A DNA stretch of 64,000 nucleotides from Acidobacteriota bacterium (GTDB taxonomy: Bacteria > Acidobacteriota > Aminicenantia > Aminicenantales > Saccharicenantaceae). The notes below the pieces were generated by a model. That model saw only the letters and a program-made list of their open reading frames with translations, ran no database searches and had not been told where the DNA came from. Shown here piece after piece: positions 50,634-61,083 of the stretch (positions are counted from its first letter, which is position 1; each line of letters begins with the position of its first letter). Location of the stretch: NCBI GenBank assembly GCA_039683095.1, contig JBDKSB010000012.1:528293-592292 (forward strand), in the 5' to 3' direction. A program made the position numbers and the translations under genes.

Positions 50634-51506
50634 ATGGAGATCACCGGCATCCTGAGGATCGTCCTCGGCGCCCTGACCTTGCCGTTCGGGATCTATTTCG
50701 TGACCGACGCGTGCAGGACCAGGAGCGCCTTCTCCCAAACTCCCTGGGCCTGGCTGTTCGGGACGGGCTTCGTGACCAACATGCTCGACACCCTGGGTGT
50801 CGGCAGCTTCGCCCAGCAGACGGCCGTCTTCAAGTTCTTCAAGCTGGTGGACGATCGGGTCATCCCCGGCACGATGAACGTCGGCAACACGATCCCGACG
50901 GCAGCCCAGGCCTTCATCTTCATGTCCGTCGTTCCGGTCGACCCCCTGACCCTGGGCGCGATGGCCGTCGCCGCTCCGGCCGGGGCGGTCCTCGGGGCGG
51001 GCCTCGTGTCCAAGATGAGCCGCCGGAAGATCCGGCGGAGCATGGGCTTCGGCCTGCTGGCCGTCGCCTTCGTCATGCTCGCCGACCGGCTCGGCTGGCT
51101 GCCCGTCGGCGGTGAGGCCATCGGCCTGGAGGGCTGGAAGCTCGCCGTGGCCGCGGCCGTCAGCCTCGTCTGCGGCGCCCTCCAGACGATCGGCGTCGGC
51201 TTCTATGCGCCTTGCATGGCCACGGTCTTCGCGCTCGGGATGCACCCCAAGACCGCCTTTCCCATCATGATGACTGCCACGGCCATGCTTATGGCCGCCG
51301 GGAGCGCCCGTTTCGTCAAGGAAAAAGCATATGATCCGAAGGCCGCGCTGGGGCTCACGATCTTCGGGGTCCTCGGCGTTCTTCTGGCCGCCTATGTCGT
51401 GAAGTCCCTGCCCCTCGACGCGATGAAATGGGCTGTGTTGGGCATCGTGCTGTACACCTCGGCCGTGATGTTCGCCTCGGCGCGCAGCCCCTTCGGCCGG
51501 AAATGA
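50634..51506 (+). CDS. TauE/SafE (TSUP) family membrane permease
   Basis: 290 residues with about eight hydrophobic segments and the internal two-fold repeat typical of TSUP transporters. The repeat halves begin near FGTGFVTNMLDTLGVGSFAQ and CGALQTIGVGFYAPCMATVF. Members export or import organosulfur or sulfur anions such as sulfite, sulfoacetate or thiosulfate. With three sulfatases in the region, handling of released sulfur compounds is attractive, but its neighbour rbsD gives no support for that. A paired role with the pyranase cannot be excluded. Confidence 0.85.
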   Translation: MEITGILRIVLGALTLPFGIYFVTDACRTRSAFSQTPWAWLFGTGFVTNMLDTLGVGSFAQQTAVFKFFKLVDDRVIPGTMNVGNTIPTAAQAFIFMSVVPVDPLTLGAMAVAAPAGAVLGAGLVSKMSRRKIRRSMGFGLLAVAFVMLADRLGWLPVGGEAIGLEGWKLAVAAAVSLVCGALQTIGVGFYAPCMATVFALGMHPKTAFPIMMTATAMLMAAGSARFVKEKAYDPKAALGLTIFGVLGVLLAAYVVKSLPLDAMKWAVLGIVLYTSAVMFASARSPFGRK

Positions 51507-51539
51507 TCCCGGCCGGTCCCGAGAAAGAGAGCCTATGTT

Positions 51540-51653
51540 CACAAAGCCGTCACCTGGAGCGGGACCTCGGCCCTCTGCATATCCGTCCAGGTTCTGGGCC
51601 CGGACGGCATCCCCTCCCAGGTCCGGCACGAGCCGCCCGGGCAGGGAAAATGA
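51540..51653 (+). other. Gap before second LamG gene with a short unassigned open frame
   Basis: The 51507-51713 gap holds a frame reading VTWSGTSALCISVQVLGPDG and ending at a TGA near 51653. Composition looks protein-like, with regular hydrophobic alternation, but there is no start codon and no family I recognise. It may be a gene remnant. The end of the gap contains GAGGAGGTCAAGCC, a good ribosome-binding site for the gene at 51714. Confidence 0.2.
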
Positions 51654-51713
51654 CGGATCCCGGAACCGAGGGAACGCGGGACAAGCATCAGCCCTGATCG
51701 AGGAGGTCAAGCC

Positions 51714-53771
51714 ATGAAAGCGAAGCTCGCGGCGGTCATCCTGGCGGTCTGCGCGGTCGAGGCCGCCGCCCAGGCGCCAAAGGCCCATTGGGCGTTCGAA
51801 ACGCTGGCCGGCGGCCGCACGCCGGAATCCGTCAGCGGGAACGCAGACGCCGTCGAGGGCTGCGCTGAGAAGGCGCCCGGGATCGAAGGCAGCGGGTTGC
51901 GTCTCGACGGGTTCACGGCCTGCGTCAGGAGCTCCGGCCCGGGCCGCGTCGTGACCGGGGCCGAGATAACCGTGGAGGCCTGGATCGCGCTCGGCGAATA
52001 TCCCTGGAACTGGTGCCCGATCCTGACCTCCGAATCGGACGAGGTGAAAGGCTATCGGCTGATGATCGGTCCTCTCGGACAGGCCTCGCTGGAGTGCGCC
52101 GTCGGCGGCCAGTGGCTGGCCTGCACCAGCGAGAGGGACTCGATCCCGCTGCGGACCTGGATGCATATCGTCGGCGTCTACCGGGCCAAGTCCGAGATGT
52201 CCCTTTATATCAACGGGACGCTGGTCGCGTCGAACAAGATCTCCGGGGCCATTACCCAAGCCCGGGCCGGCTACCTCCTGGGCATGGTCGCCCGGCCGGC
52301 CAAGCCCTCCGACATCCACAGGGTCCGGGGCACGGTGGCGGCCTATTTCGGCTTGGACGGCATCCTGGACGAGGTCCGCATCTACGACCGCGCCCTGACG
52401 GCCGCTGCCATCAAAGAACGAGCCGCGCTGGGCAACGGCCTGAAGCCGGATATCGCTCCCCGGCGCCTGCCCACGATCGAGAGGAATCCCGGTCGGTTCG
52501 GCGCATACTACACGAAGCTGAAATACTACCCCGCCTGGGACCGCCTCTGGCCCGTCGACCAGGACCCCGATATCGTCGTCTGCTTCCCCGGGTCCGCGGT
52601 CAGGTTGGTCTTCTGGCGAGGCACCCGCTATGGGGCCTCCTGGGTCTCCGAGAACGAGAACTGGATGACCGACCAGAGCGTGGAGACCTGGGAGAGCGCC
52701 GCGGCCCGCGACCCCGAGGGCTGCTACGAGCACATGCAGGACCGGCACTGCCGCTTCTCCCACGTCCGCATCATCGAGAACACCGAGGCGCGCGTCGTCA
52801 TCCACTGGCGCTACGCCCCGGTCAGCGCCTACGACCACACCTGGAACGCCGATCCCAAGACCGGCTGGGAGTGCTGGATCGACGAATACTACACCATCTA
52901 TCCGGACACCAGCGCCGTCCGCAAAGTCTCCTGGAAGACAGGGACGCTCGGCGATCTCAGGCAGTTCCAGGAAACGCTGGCCCTGCTCCACCCCGGCCAG
53001 ATCGTGTCCGATCTACTGGAAAAGGACTTCGCGGTCGTCGCCGACTATGCCGGAAAGACAGCCAAGCTGTCGTACATCGATGATCCCGATGTCCCGCCGT
53101 ACGGCCCGTTCAGCTGGGACGCCCCCCAACCGTACACGGTTCAACAGTACCAGTTCAAGTCGCTGAACAAGCCGTTCATCTGCTTCGAGCCGGGCAACCG
53201 GATGTTCCTCCGCTTCGAGCGGCTCGACGCTTATCATCGGGCCGCCGGCTGCAACCATTTCCCGGTGGGCCAGGCCCGCTGCGACGGCCGGACGACCATG
53301 ACGTCCGACCGGCCCTCGCATTGCTCGAGCTTCCCCATCTCCGACCCCGTCATCCACGAAAAGGACGGCCGGGAGTACTGGGCCGGCCTCTACGGCATGA
53401 CGGACTGGACCGTCCCCAGGGTGGTCGCCTTCGGCCGGTCCTGGGCCTACCCGTCCGAGCTCGTCCTCAAGGATCCCGACGTCCGGTCCGAAGGCTATGA
53501 CCGCGGCCAGCGCTGCTATCAACTCGTCAACGCGACGGGCCGGCCCAAGGCCTTCGAGGTCCGCCTGATGGCCGGGGCCTCGGTGCCGGCGGTCCATCCC
53601 GTCTTTCGCGTTCAGGGCTGGAACGGAGAGAGGCCCCGGGTCCTGGTGGACGGGCGGGAATGCCTGGAGGCCCGCGTCGGGCTGGACCGGCGGCTCGAAG
53701 GCGATCAGTTGATCGTCTTCTTGCCGATTGAGGCCAAGTCCCCGGTCACGGTCCGGATCGTTCCCGACTGA
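51714..53771 (+). CDS. Secreted LamG-domain protein with C-terminal domain of unknown family (paralog of 1660-3816)
   Basis: 685 residues with signal peptide MKAKLAAVILAVCAVEAAAQ and AGGAGG upstream. Residues about 22-240 form a LamG jellyroll (HWAFETLAGG, ITVEAWIALGEYPWNW, MSLYINGTLVAS, LDGILDEVRIYDRAL). The remaining 440 residues align along their whole length with the protein at 1660. Shared landmarks are GRFGAYYTKLKYYPAW, RLVFWRGTRYGASWVSEN, CRFSHVRIIENTEARVV, HWRYAPVSAYD, DEYYTIYPD, NHFPVGQARCDGR and RPSHCSS. Conserved His and Tyr in such motifs would suit a polysaccharide lyase or hydrolase, but no known family is assigned. It converges with the M24 gene at 53813. Confidence 0.88.
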   Translation: MKAKLAAVILAVCAVEAAAQAPKAHWAFETLAGGRTPESVSGNADAVEGCAEKAPGIEGSGLRLDGFTACVRSSGPGRVVTGAEITVEAWIALGEYPWNWCPILTSESDEVKGYRLMIGPLGQASLECAVGGQWLACTSERDSIPLRTWMHIVGVYRAKSEMSLYINGTLVASNKISGAITQARAGYLLGMVARPAKPSDIHRVRGTVAAYFGLDGILDEVRIYDRALTAAAIKERAALGNGLKPDIAPRRLPTIERNPGRFGAYYTKLKYYPAWDRLWPVDQDPDIVVCFPGSAVRLVFWRGTRYGASWVSENENWMTDQSVETWESAAARDPEGCYEHMQDRHCRFSHVRIIENTEARVVIHWRYAPVSAYDHTWNADPKTGWECWIDEYYTIYPDTSAVRKVSWKTGTLGDLRQFQETLALLHPGQIVSDLLEKDFAVVADYAGKTAKLSYIDDPDVPPYGPFSWDAPQPYTVQQYQFKSLNKPFICFEPGNRMFLRFERLDAYHRAAGCNHFPVGQARCDGRTTMTSDRPSHCSSFPISDPVIHEKDGREYWAGLYGMTDWTVPRVVAFGRSWAYPSELVLKDPDVRSEGYDRGQRCYQLVNATGRPKAFEVRLMAGASVPAVHPVFRVQGWNGERPRVLVDGRECLEARVGLDRRLEGDQLIVFLPIEAKSPVTVRIVPD

Positions 53772-53812
53772 CTGGCAACGAGGACAGGGCCAGCCGCCGA
53801 GCGGAACGCGGC

Positions 53813-55201
53813 TCAGCCCCGGCCGACCGCCGCCTCGATCTCCTCGATGGTCAGCGGCTTCCTGCGCCCCAGGACGCGATGGCCGCCGGCGGTGATGACC
53901 ACATCCTCCTCGTTGCGGATGCCGCCGAAATCCTTGTAGGCCTCGATGCGGTCGTAGGCCAGGAAATCCGGGAAACGGTTCTCGGCCCGCCACTGGTCAA
54001 TGAGCTGGGGGATGAAATATACGCCGGGCTCGACGGTCACCACGAATCCGGGCCGGAGAGGCCGGGCCAGGCGCAGCGACTTCAGGCCGAACTGCGTGCT
54101 CTTGGGCCGTCCCTCATAGCCGACATGGACCTCGCCGAGGTCCTCCATGTCGTGGACGTCGAGCCCCATCATGTGGCCCTCGCCGCAGGGGAAGAAAAGG
54201 GCGTGGGCCCCCTGGCGCACGGCTTCGTCGAGATCCCCCTTCATGAGGCCGAGGTCCTTGAGCCCCTCCGCGATCTTGCGGCAGGCCGCCAGGTGGACGT
54301 CCAGATGAGGGACGCCGGGCCTGAGGGCCGCCTTGGCCGTTTCATGGGCGGCCAGGACGACGCGGAAGACGTCCTTCTGGCGTTCGGTGAATGCGGGATC
54401 GACGGGCATCGTGGTCGAGAGGTCGCCGGCATAATGGAGGGCCGTCTCGGCCCCGGCGTCGAGAAGGAACATCCTCCCGCTCCGGAGGATATCGACCTGG
54501 GCGTGCTGGTGCAGGACCTCGCCGTGGACCGTCGCGATGGTCGGGAACGAAAGGTCCCCGCCGGCGGCCAGGGCGACCTCGCGGACGGCCGCGGCGATCC
54601 GCGCCTCCGTGACTCCGGGCCGGGCCAGGCGCAGGGCCGCGAGGTGCATATCGAGGGACACGTTGACGGCCTTTTCGATCTCCGCGATCTCTTCGGGGCT
54701 TTTGACCGACCGCTGCTCGACCGCGGCCCGGATGAACGGGACGGAGGCCTCGTCCCTGGCCCGTTCGGGCGGGACCCCGAGCCAGGCCAGCAGCTTCAGC
54801 TCGTTCTCCGGACGATACGGAGGCAGGAAATGGACCTTGCGCCCGGCAGACCTGGCCGCAGCCAGCGCATCTCCCAGCCGGGACGGCGCCGCCGTGCGCT
54901 CCACCCCCGCGCCGGCGGCCCGCTCCCGCAGGGACGGCAGGGGTCCGGTCCAGACGAAGTCCTCTATCGTCGGGTCGCCGCCGAAAACCGTCTCCGTGCC
55001 TTCGTCGAGGTCGATGACCGCGGCGAGGCCGGGGGTATCCAGGCCGAAATAGTACAGGAACGAGCTGTCCTGGCGGAAGCGGTAGGCGTTGTCCGCATAG
55101 TTCATCGGGCTCTCGTCGTTCCCAAGGAAGAGGGCGAGACCCTGTCCCAGCAGCATCCTCAGCCGGGCCCTTCGCGAGCAATACACGTCTCGATCGAACA
55201 T
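53813..55201 (-). CDS. Cytoplasmic M24-family Xaa-Pro aminopeptidase
   Basis: 462 residues from ATG 55201, one base after the TPR gene's stop; longer in-frame starts run antisense-like, Arg/Ser-rich sequence. There is no signal peptide. The N-terminal aminopeptidase-P domain (YADNAYRFRQDSSFLYYFGL) precedes the M24 core with all ligands in canonical context: Asp pair in LLDAGAETALHYAGDLS, His in GEGHMMGLDVHD, Glu in VTVEPGVY, and Glu in GIRNEEDVVIT. It contrasts with the exported paralog at 3813, which has Asp in place of one Glu. It cleaves X-Pro peptide bonds, probably recycling imported peptides. It is the last gene of the three-gene minus-strand operon. Confidence 0.93.
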   Translation of the reverse strand: MFDRDVYCSRRARLRMLLGQGLALFLGNDESPMNYADNAYRFRQDSSFLYYFGLDTPGLAAVIDLDEGTETVFGGDPTIEDFVWTGPLPSLRERAAGAGVERTAAPSRLGDALAAARSAGRKVHFLPPYRPENELKLLAWLGVPPERARDEASVPFIRAAVEQRSVKSPEEIAEIEKAVNVSLDMHLAALRLARPGVTEARIAAAVREVALAAGGDLSFPTIATVHGEVLHQHAQVDILRSGRMFLLDAGAETALHYAGDLSTTMPVDPAFTERQKDVFRVVLAAHETAKAALRPGVPHLDVHLAACRKIAEGLKDLGLMKGDLDEAVRQGAHALFFPCGEGHMMGLDVHDMEDLGEVHVGYEGRPKSTQFGLKSLRLARPLRPGFVVTVEPGVYFIPQLIDQWRAENRFPDFLAYDRIEAYKDFGGIRNEEDVVITAGGHRVLGRRKPLTIEEIEAAVGRG

Positions 55202-55202
55202 C

Positions 55203-56198
55203 TCAGTCCTCCCCTGGCAACGGCAAGCGCTTCTCGCCCTTGGCCTTTTCGATCGCGGCGAGCGCCGCCGCGACATTCGCCGCCTCGGGATTCCGGGGAT
55301 CGAGATCGAGGAACTTCTTGAGGTTCTCAGCGGCCCTGTCAAGGTCGCCCTTGTTCAAATAGGCCAGGCCCAGCCGGTGATAGATCCTCGGCCAGTCCTT
55401 CTTGATCCTGGCCGCCTGCTCGAAATACGCGATGGCCTCGTCGATCCTCTGGTTCGAAAAGAAGATCTCGGCGACATTATAGGCCGCCGCCTGGTCCTCC
55501 GGAGAGATCTCCAGGATCCTGCGGAAGTTGTCCTGGGCCGCCGCGAGATCCCCGCGTTTCAAAGCCGTTTCACCCAGTCCAGACAGGGCCCGGAGGGCCG
55601 TCTCCTTGTGCGCCTTCAGGCCTTCCGGCGACCGGGCGTCCTTGTCGAGGACGCCGCGGAATTCGGCTTCCGCCTTGTCCAGGTCCCCGCGCTCGGCATG
55701 GACGGCCCCGATGTTGAGGCGGACGGCATACAGATCGGGGTATTTCCGGGCGAATTCCTCGAAAGCCGCCAGGGCATCGTCGTACCGCCCCGCCATGAGC
55801 ATCCCGCCGCCGCGCTCGAGAAGCTCACGGCCCGCGTCGTCCGCCTTCAAGGCGTCCAGCCCCGACGCGTTCTTGAGCGTCAAGGCCACCGGGGGGTTGG
55901 TCTTGATCTGGCTGACCTGGATCTCGGTGCCGGCGGCGATGAAGCCGTCCTTGGAAGCGGTGACCCGCCAGGCCCCTGTGCCCAGGCCCATGAGGGCGAA
56001 ATGGCCCTTCTTGTCGGTCTTGCCGTCGATGCGGGTGCCGCTGCCTGAGCTTTCGGCGAGAACGGTGGCGCCCTGGATTGCGGCTCCGGTTTCATCGATG
56101 ACGTTCCCGCTGATCCGGCCCCGTCCGCGGTCATCTTGGGCCGAAAGGGCCAAGGCCAGCCCCAGCAAGGTCACTATAACGGTCCGGCAGGATCTCAT
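55203..56198 (-). CDS. Exported TPR protein with N-terminal carboxypeptidase-regulatory-like domain
   Basis: 331 residues if started at ATG 56198, which has GGAG six bases upstream; ATG 56210 is the alternative. The signal peptide is MRSCRTVIVTLLGLALALSA. Residues about 28-105 form a CarboxypepD_reg-like beta-sandwich (GRISGNVIDETGAAIQGATV). From about 125 on there are five or six tetratricopeptide repeats (AVRLNIGAVHAERGDLDKAE, AAYNVAEIFFSNQRIDEAIA, RIYHRLGLAYLNKGDLDRAA). TPRs mediate protein contacts. The role is unknown but is tied by operon to the GWxTD protein, which also ends in TPR-like repeats. Confidence 0.85.
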   Translation of the reverse strand: MRSCRTVIVTLLGLALALSAQDDRGRGRISGNVIDETGAAIQGATVLAESSGSGTRIDGKTDKKGHFALMGLGTGAWRVTASKDGFIAAGTEIQVSQIKTNPPVALTLKNASGLDALKADDAGRELLERGGGMLMAGRYDDALAAFEEFARKYPDLYAVRLNIGAVHAERGDLDKAEAEFRGVLDKDARSPEGLKAHKETALRALSGLGETALKRGDLAAAQDNFRRILEISPEDQAAAYNVAEIFFSNQRIDEAIAYFEQAARIKKDWPRIYHRLGLAYLNKGDLDRAAENLKKFLDLDPRNPEAANVAAALAAIEKAKGEKRLPLPGED

Positions 56199-56216
56199 CG
56201 TCATCTCCATACAGGA

Positions 56217-58304
56217 TTATTTCTGTTTCTTGAGCTCGTCGATCCTCGATCGGACGCCGGGCTGTTCGGGACTGAGCTCGAGCGATTTGTTGAAGGCCGC
56301 CAGCGCCTCGGGGATCTTGCCCAGGTCCGCCCAGCATTCTCCCATCATGTTCATGAGAACGGCGTTGACGCCGTAGCGTTCGACGGCCCGATCCGTGACC
56401 TCGATGGCCTGGCCGGGCTGTCCGGCGCGGCGGAGGGCTTGGGCGGCCACGACGTACGTATCGTATCCAGCCTTCCTGCCGGGCTGAACGAAGGAGGCGA
56501 GCGTCCGAGCCGCTGCCGGCGCGCGGTCGAGGGCCATGTAGGCCCGGGCCAGGGAATGCGCGGCGTCCTCCGACTCCGGCAGCCGGGCAAAAGCCCGCTC
56601 GAGCAAAGCCAGGGCCTCTTCGTGCCGGCCGAGGTTGAAGAGCTGGATCCCCAGGATCCCCTGATAGGCGGGATCCCCGGCGTCGGGAAGGATGCGCGAG
56701 TACACCCACGGCCGCGGCAGTCTCTCGGCGAAGGTCACGTCGAACTCCTCCGCGGCCGAGACGATCTCAGCGCCGCCCGACCAGGCCGAGGCCCGGAGGG
56801 CATAATGGGCAGGGGGGAAATCCGACAGGGGGATCTCCTCGAGGATATCGGGCAGATCGGGATAATCGGACGGCTTCCTGACGATCGTCCGGAAAGGTTG
56901 GCCGTCCTTGCTGATCTCGAGCCGGATCTCGGCCGCGGCGGCGAGGTCAGGGCTCAGGTTATGGACCTGAAAGGCGACGGCCAGCGTTTCCGGACGGGCG
57001 AACGTCCTGTCCGGCTGGCAGAGGACCTGGCAGGCCCCGATCCGGAAAGCCTTCATCCGCCGCGCGCCGGGCTCGAGCCGGACGGCCTTGTAGCCGAGGA
57101 GCGGCTGGGTCATCTGGACGGCCGGGCCCGCCGGGGGGATGCGCAAGCCCTGTTCGACGGACGTGAATTCCTTGGAGATCTCGTTCTTGATCAGGACAGA
57201 CAGGCTGTAATCGCCGCCGACCAGTGGAAATAGGTCCTGGAAGTCGAACGGGACCCGGTTCGCCTCGTCCATCTGTTCCCCGTTCAGGTTCAGGGCGACG
57301 GTCTTGTCGAACTGATGAACGAGCCGTCCGTCGGCCGTGGACACCCGGCCGATCACCTTGAGGTTCGTCAAATAGGCATTTCCCCGCTGGTGGAAGGACA
57401 GCCGCCTGGGCTGGATGGCGTAATGGACGAAGTACGGGCCCGACGGGTCGCGGAAGACCTTGATCAGGCTGTCGTTGTCGATGTAATTGGCCGTGTACTC
57501 GACTTCGACGATGTCCTTGTACGAGAGGAACTTCTGGGCGTACCGGACCTCGACGCTCCGGGCCGCGGCCGTCTCGACGCGCTGGATGAGCAGGTCCGAG
57601 GCGAGCGACGGCCTTCCGTAGACCGTCCCCGCTTCACCGGGCACGAGGCACAGCGACACCTCGGCCAGGGTCGGCTCGGCCTCCCGGAGCTTCTCATAGG
57701 CCGCCGTGTAATCCTGGCCCCCGTAATAGCCCGTCAGGAGGGCTTGGGGGCCGTCGGCGATCGGGCTGTAAAGCCTGTGCTCGCCGCTCCCGTCCTCCTT
57801 GAAGAAGACCAGGTTGAACGCCGGCGGCAGGCCAAGGTCCGTCTTGCCCTGGTAGAACCAGACCTCGGTATCATAGGTCGAGGTCTTGCCTTCGAACTTC
57901 TGCGTATCCTGCGGCTCACCCAAGATAATATAGATGCGGCCGCGGTCCGTTTGCCACCCTGGACGGGACGAGCCCCGGCCGAGGTAGCGGTTGGCGTAGG
58001 TGATGCGGCGATAGTGTTCGGTCTTGGCTTCGTTCTCGGGCGTTCCCGGCGTCGGATCGCGCTGCTTCCAGAAAGCTTCAACAAAGAGGTCCCGCTCTCG
58101 ATCGGAGCGTAGGCTCAGGAAGACCTCGCGCTCCGTCCGGGTGCTGATATAGCAGACCTCCTCCTCGAGCCACTTGCGATAGGTTTCTGGGAGCTTCGGC
58201 TTGGCGGCCTTCTGGTCAGCCTGGAGGGGGCCGGCGAGGATGGACAAGGCGAGCAGGAGGGGCCAGGCGCGTGACAGGACATGCAGGGCCCTTATCTTTC
58301 CCAA
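56217..58304 (-). CDS. GWxTD domain-containing exported protein with C-terminal TPR-like repeats
   Basis: 695 residues with a signal peptide (residues 1-29). The N-terminal region carries LFVEAFWKQRDPTPGTPENE and the diagnostic GWQTDRGRIYIILGEPQ, hallmark of the GWxTD domain found mainly in Acidobacteriota, Aminicenantes and Bacteroidota proteins of unknown function. The middle is beta-rich (residues about 200-480). The last 180 residues form TPR-like helices (GILGIQLFNLGRHEEALALL, AHSLARAYMALDRAPAAART). Preceded by a good promoter, it heads an operon with the TPR and M24 genes. Function is unknown; an envelope scaffold is one guess. Confidence 0.9.
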   Translation of the reverse strand: MGKIRALHVLSRAWPLLLALSILAGPLQADQKAAKPKLPETYRKWLEEEVCYISTRTEREVFLSLRSDRERDLFVEAFWKQRDPTPGTPENEAKTEHYRRITYANRYLGRGSSRPGWQTDRGRIYIILGEPQDTQKFEGKTSTYDTEVWFYQGKTDLGLPPAFNLVFFKEDGSGEHRLYSPIADGPQALLTGYYGGQDYTAAYEKLREAEPTLAEVSLCLVPGEAGTVYGRPSLASDLLIQRVETAAARSVEVRYAQKFLSYKDIVEVEYTANYIDNDSLIKVFRDPSGPYFVHYAIQPRRLSFHQRGNAYLTNLKVIGRVSTADGRLVHQFDKTVALNLNGEQMDEANRVPFDFQDLFPLVGGDYSLSVLIKNEISKEFTSVEQGLRIPPAGPAVQMTQPLLGYKAVRLEPGARRMKAFRIGACQVLCQPDRTFARPETLAVAFQVHNLSPDLAAAAEIRLEISKDGQPFRTIVRKPSDYPDLPDILEEIPLSDFPPAHYALRASAWSGGAEIVSAAEEFDVTFAERLPRPWVYSRILPDAGDPAYQGILGIQLFNLGRHEEALALLERAFARLPESEDAAHSLARAYMALDRAPAAARTLASFVQPGRKAGYDTYVVAAQALRRAGQPGQAIEVTDRAVERYGVNAVLMNMMGECWADLGKIPEALAAFNKSLELSPEQPGVRSRIDELKKQK

Positions 58305-58338
58305 CGAGTCTCCTTCCTTACTCCAAACATAGTTTCAT

Positions 58339-58367
58339 AATATAACAAAGTCTGGGGGGATTGTCCA
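58339..58367 (-). promoter_or_regulatory. Strong candidate promoter for the GWxTD-TPR-M24 operon
   Basis: On the minus strand TGGACA (58367-58362), exactly 17 bases, then TATATT (58344-58339); both boxes match consensus at 5/6. Transcription would start near 58332, giving a leader of about 28 bases with AAGGAAGGAG ahead of the ATG at 58304. Confidence 0.55.
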
Positions 58368-58475
58368 GAACGGTTCAGCAACGCGTCGGGGGCTGGGCCC
58401 GCATCCGGCCGCGGACCCCAGGAAGCGTCGGCGGCAGGACGGCCCTTCGTTATGCGAAAGCGCCTCCATTTGGGT

Positions 58476-58481
58476 TATAAT
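58476..58481 (+). promoter_or_regulatory. Perfect -10 box TATAAT before the lyxose isomerase gene
   Basis: TATAAT lies 16 bases before the ATG at 58498, with GCGGAGGGG as ribosome-binding site between them. No good -35 is visible at 16-18 bases, so promoter assignment is tentative. Confidence 0.35.
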
Positions 58482-58497
58482 CGCCGCGGAGGGGCCC

Positions 58498-59037
58498 ATG
58501 AAAGCCAAAGACACCGCCCAGGTTCGGGCCGCGGCCGCGGCCCTGCTGCGCAAGGCCCGCGTCGTCGTCACCCGCGACGAACTCGAGGCCATGGAGGTCG
58601 CCGACCTCGGCCTCGGCGACATCAAGCGCGTCGGGCTCGAGGTCATCGTTTACGAGAACAACGACCGCTACTGCGCCAAGGAGCTCATCCTCCTCCCCCG
58701 CCAGATCTGCCCGGAGCACCGCCACCCGCGCGTCAACGGCCGGAACCTGGGAAAGAAAGAGACCTTCCGCTGCCGCCACGGGGAGGTCTATCTCTATGTC
58801 GCCGGCGAGCGCACGCCCCGGCCGAAGGCCCGCGTGCCGCGGAAATACAAGCCGTTCCTGACCGTCTGGCGCGAGATCGTGCTGCGGCCCGGCGACCAGT
58901 ACACCCTGCCGCCGAACTCCCTCCATTGGCTCCAGGCCGGCGACAAGGGGGCCGTGGTCTCGGAGTTCTCGTCGACGAGCACGGACGCGAACGACGTCTT
59001 TTCCGATCCGCGGATCCGCCGGGTCGCTTCGTCCTGA
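58498..59037 (+). CDS. D-lyxose ketol-isomerase family protein (cupin)
   Basis: 179 residues, cytoplasmic. It matches the small cupin D-lyxose isomerases. Metal ligands are seen in CPEHRHP (two His) and GKKETFRCRHGEVYLY (Glu), with a late His in PPNSLHWLQAGDKGAVVSEF; the ending STSTDANDVFSDPRI is also characteristic. These manganese enzymes interconvert D-lyxose and D-xylulose, and often D-mannose and D-fructose, which would create substrate for the fructokinase-like kinase at 20844. It stands alone between the divergent GWxTD operon and ftsH. Confidence 0.88.
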   Translation: MKAKDTAQVRAAAAALLRKARVVVTRDELEAMEVADLGLGDIKRVGLEVIVYENNDRYCAKELILLPRQICPEHRHPRVNGRNLGKKETFRCRHGEVYLYVAGERTPRPKARVPRKYKPFLTVWREIVLRPGDQYTLPPNSLHWLQAGDKGAVVSEFSSTSTDANDVFSDPRIRRVASS

Positions 59038-59141
59038 GCCCGGCGTCAGCGCGGGCGGCCGGGAGCCGGACCGAGTTTCGCTCCAACGTGGCTTCGGCCG
59101 CGGCCGGGACGCGCCCCCTACCGCGGCGGCGGGAATCGTGC

Positions 59142-59147
59142 TAAAAT
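59142..59147 (+). promoter_or_regulatory. Candidate -10 box before ftsH
   Basis: TAAAAT (5/6) lies 25 bases before the ftsH ATG at 59172 in the only AT-rich patch of the 59038-59171 gap. No convincing -35 is present at the right distance. Confidence 0.25.
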
Positions 59148-59171
59148 AAGGGCTCAAAAGGACGCAGAGTT

Positions 59172-61064
<1,893 letters not shown>

Positions 61065-61083
61065 GGGAAGGCCGGCGGAGACC

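Noticed and set aside
50220-52991. 923-codon minus-strand frame opposite rbsD, the permease and the LamG gene
   Set aside because: It crosses three genes with clear families on the other strand and has low-complexity composition.
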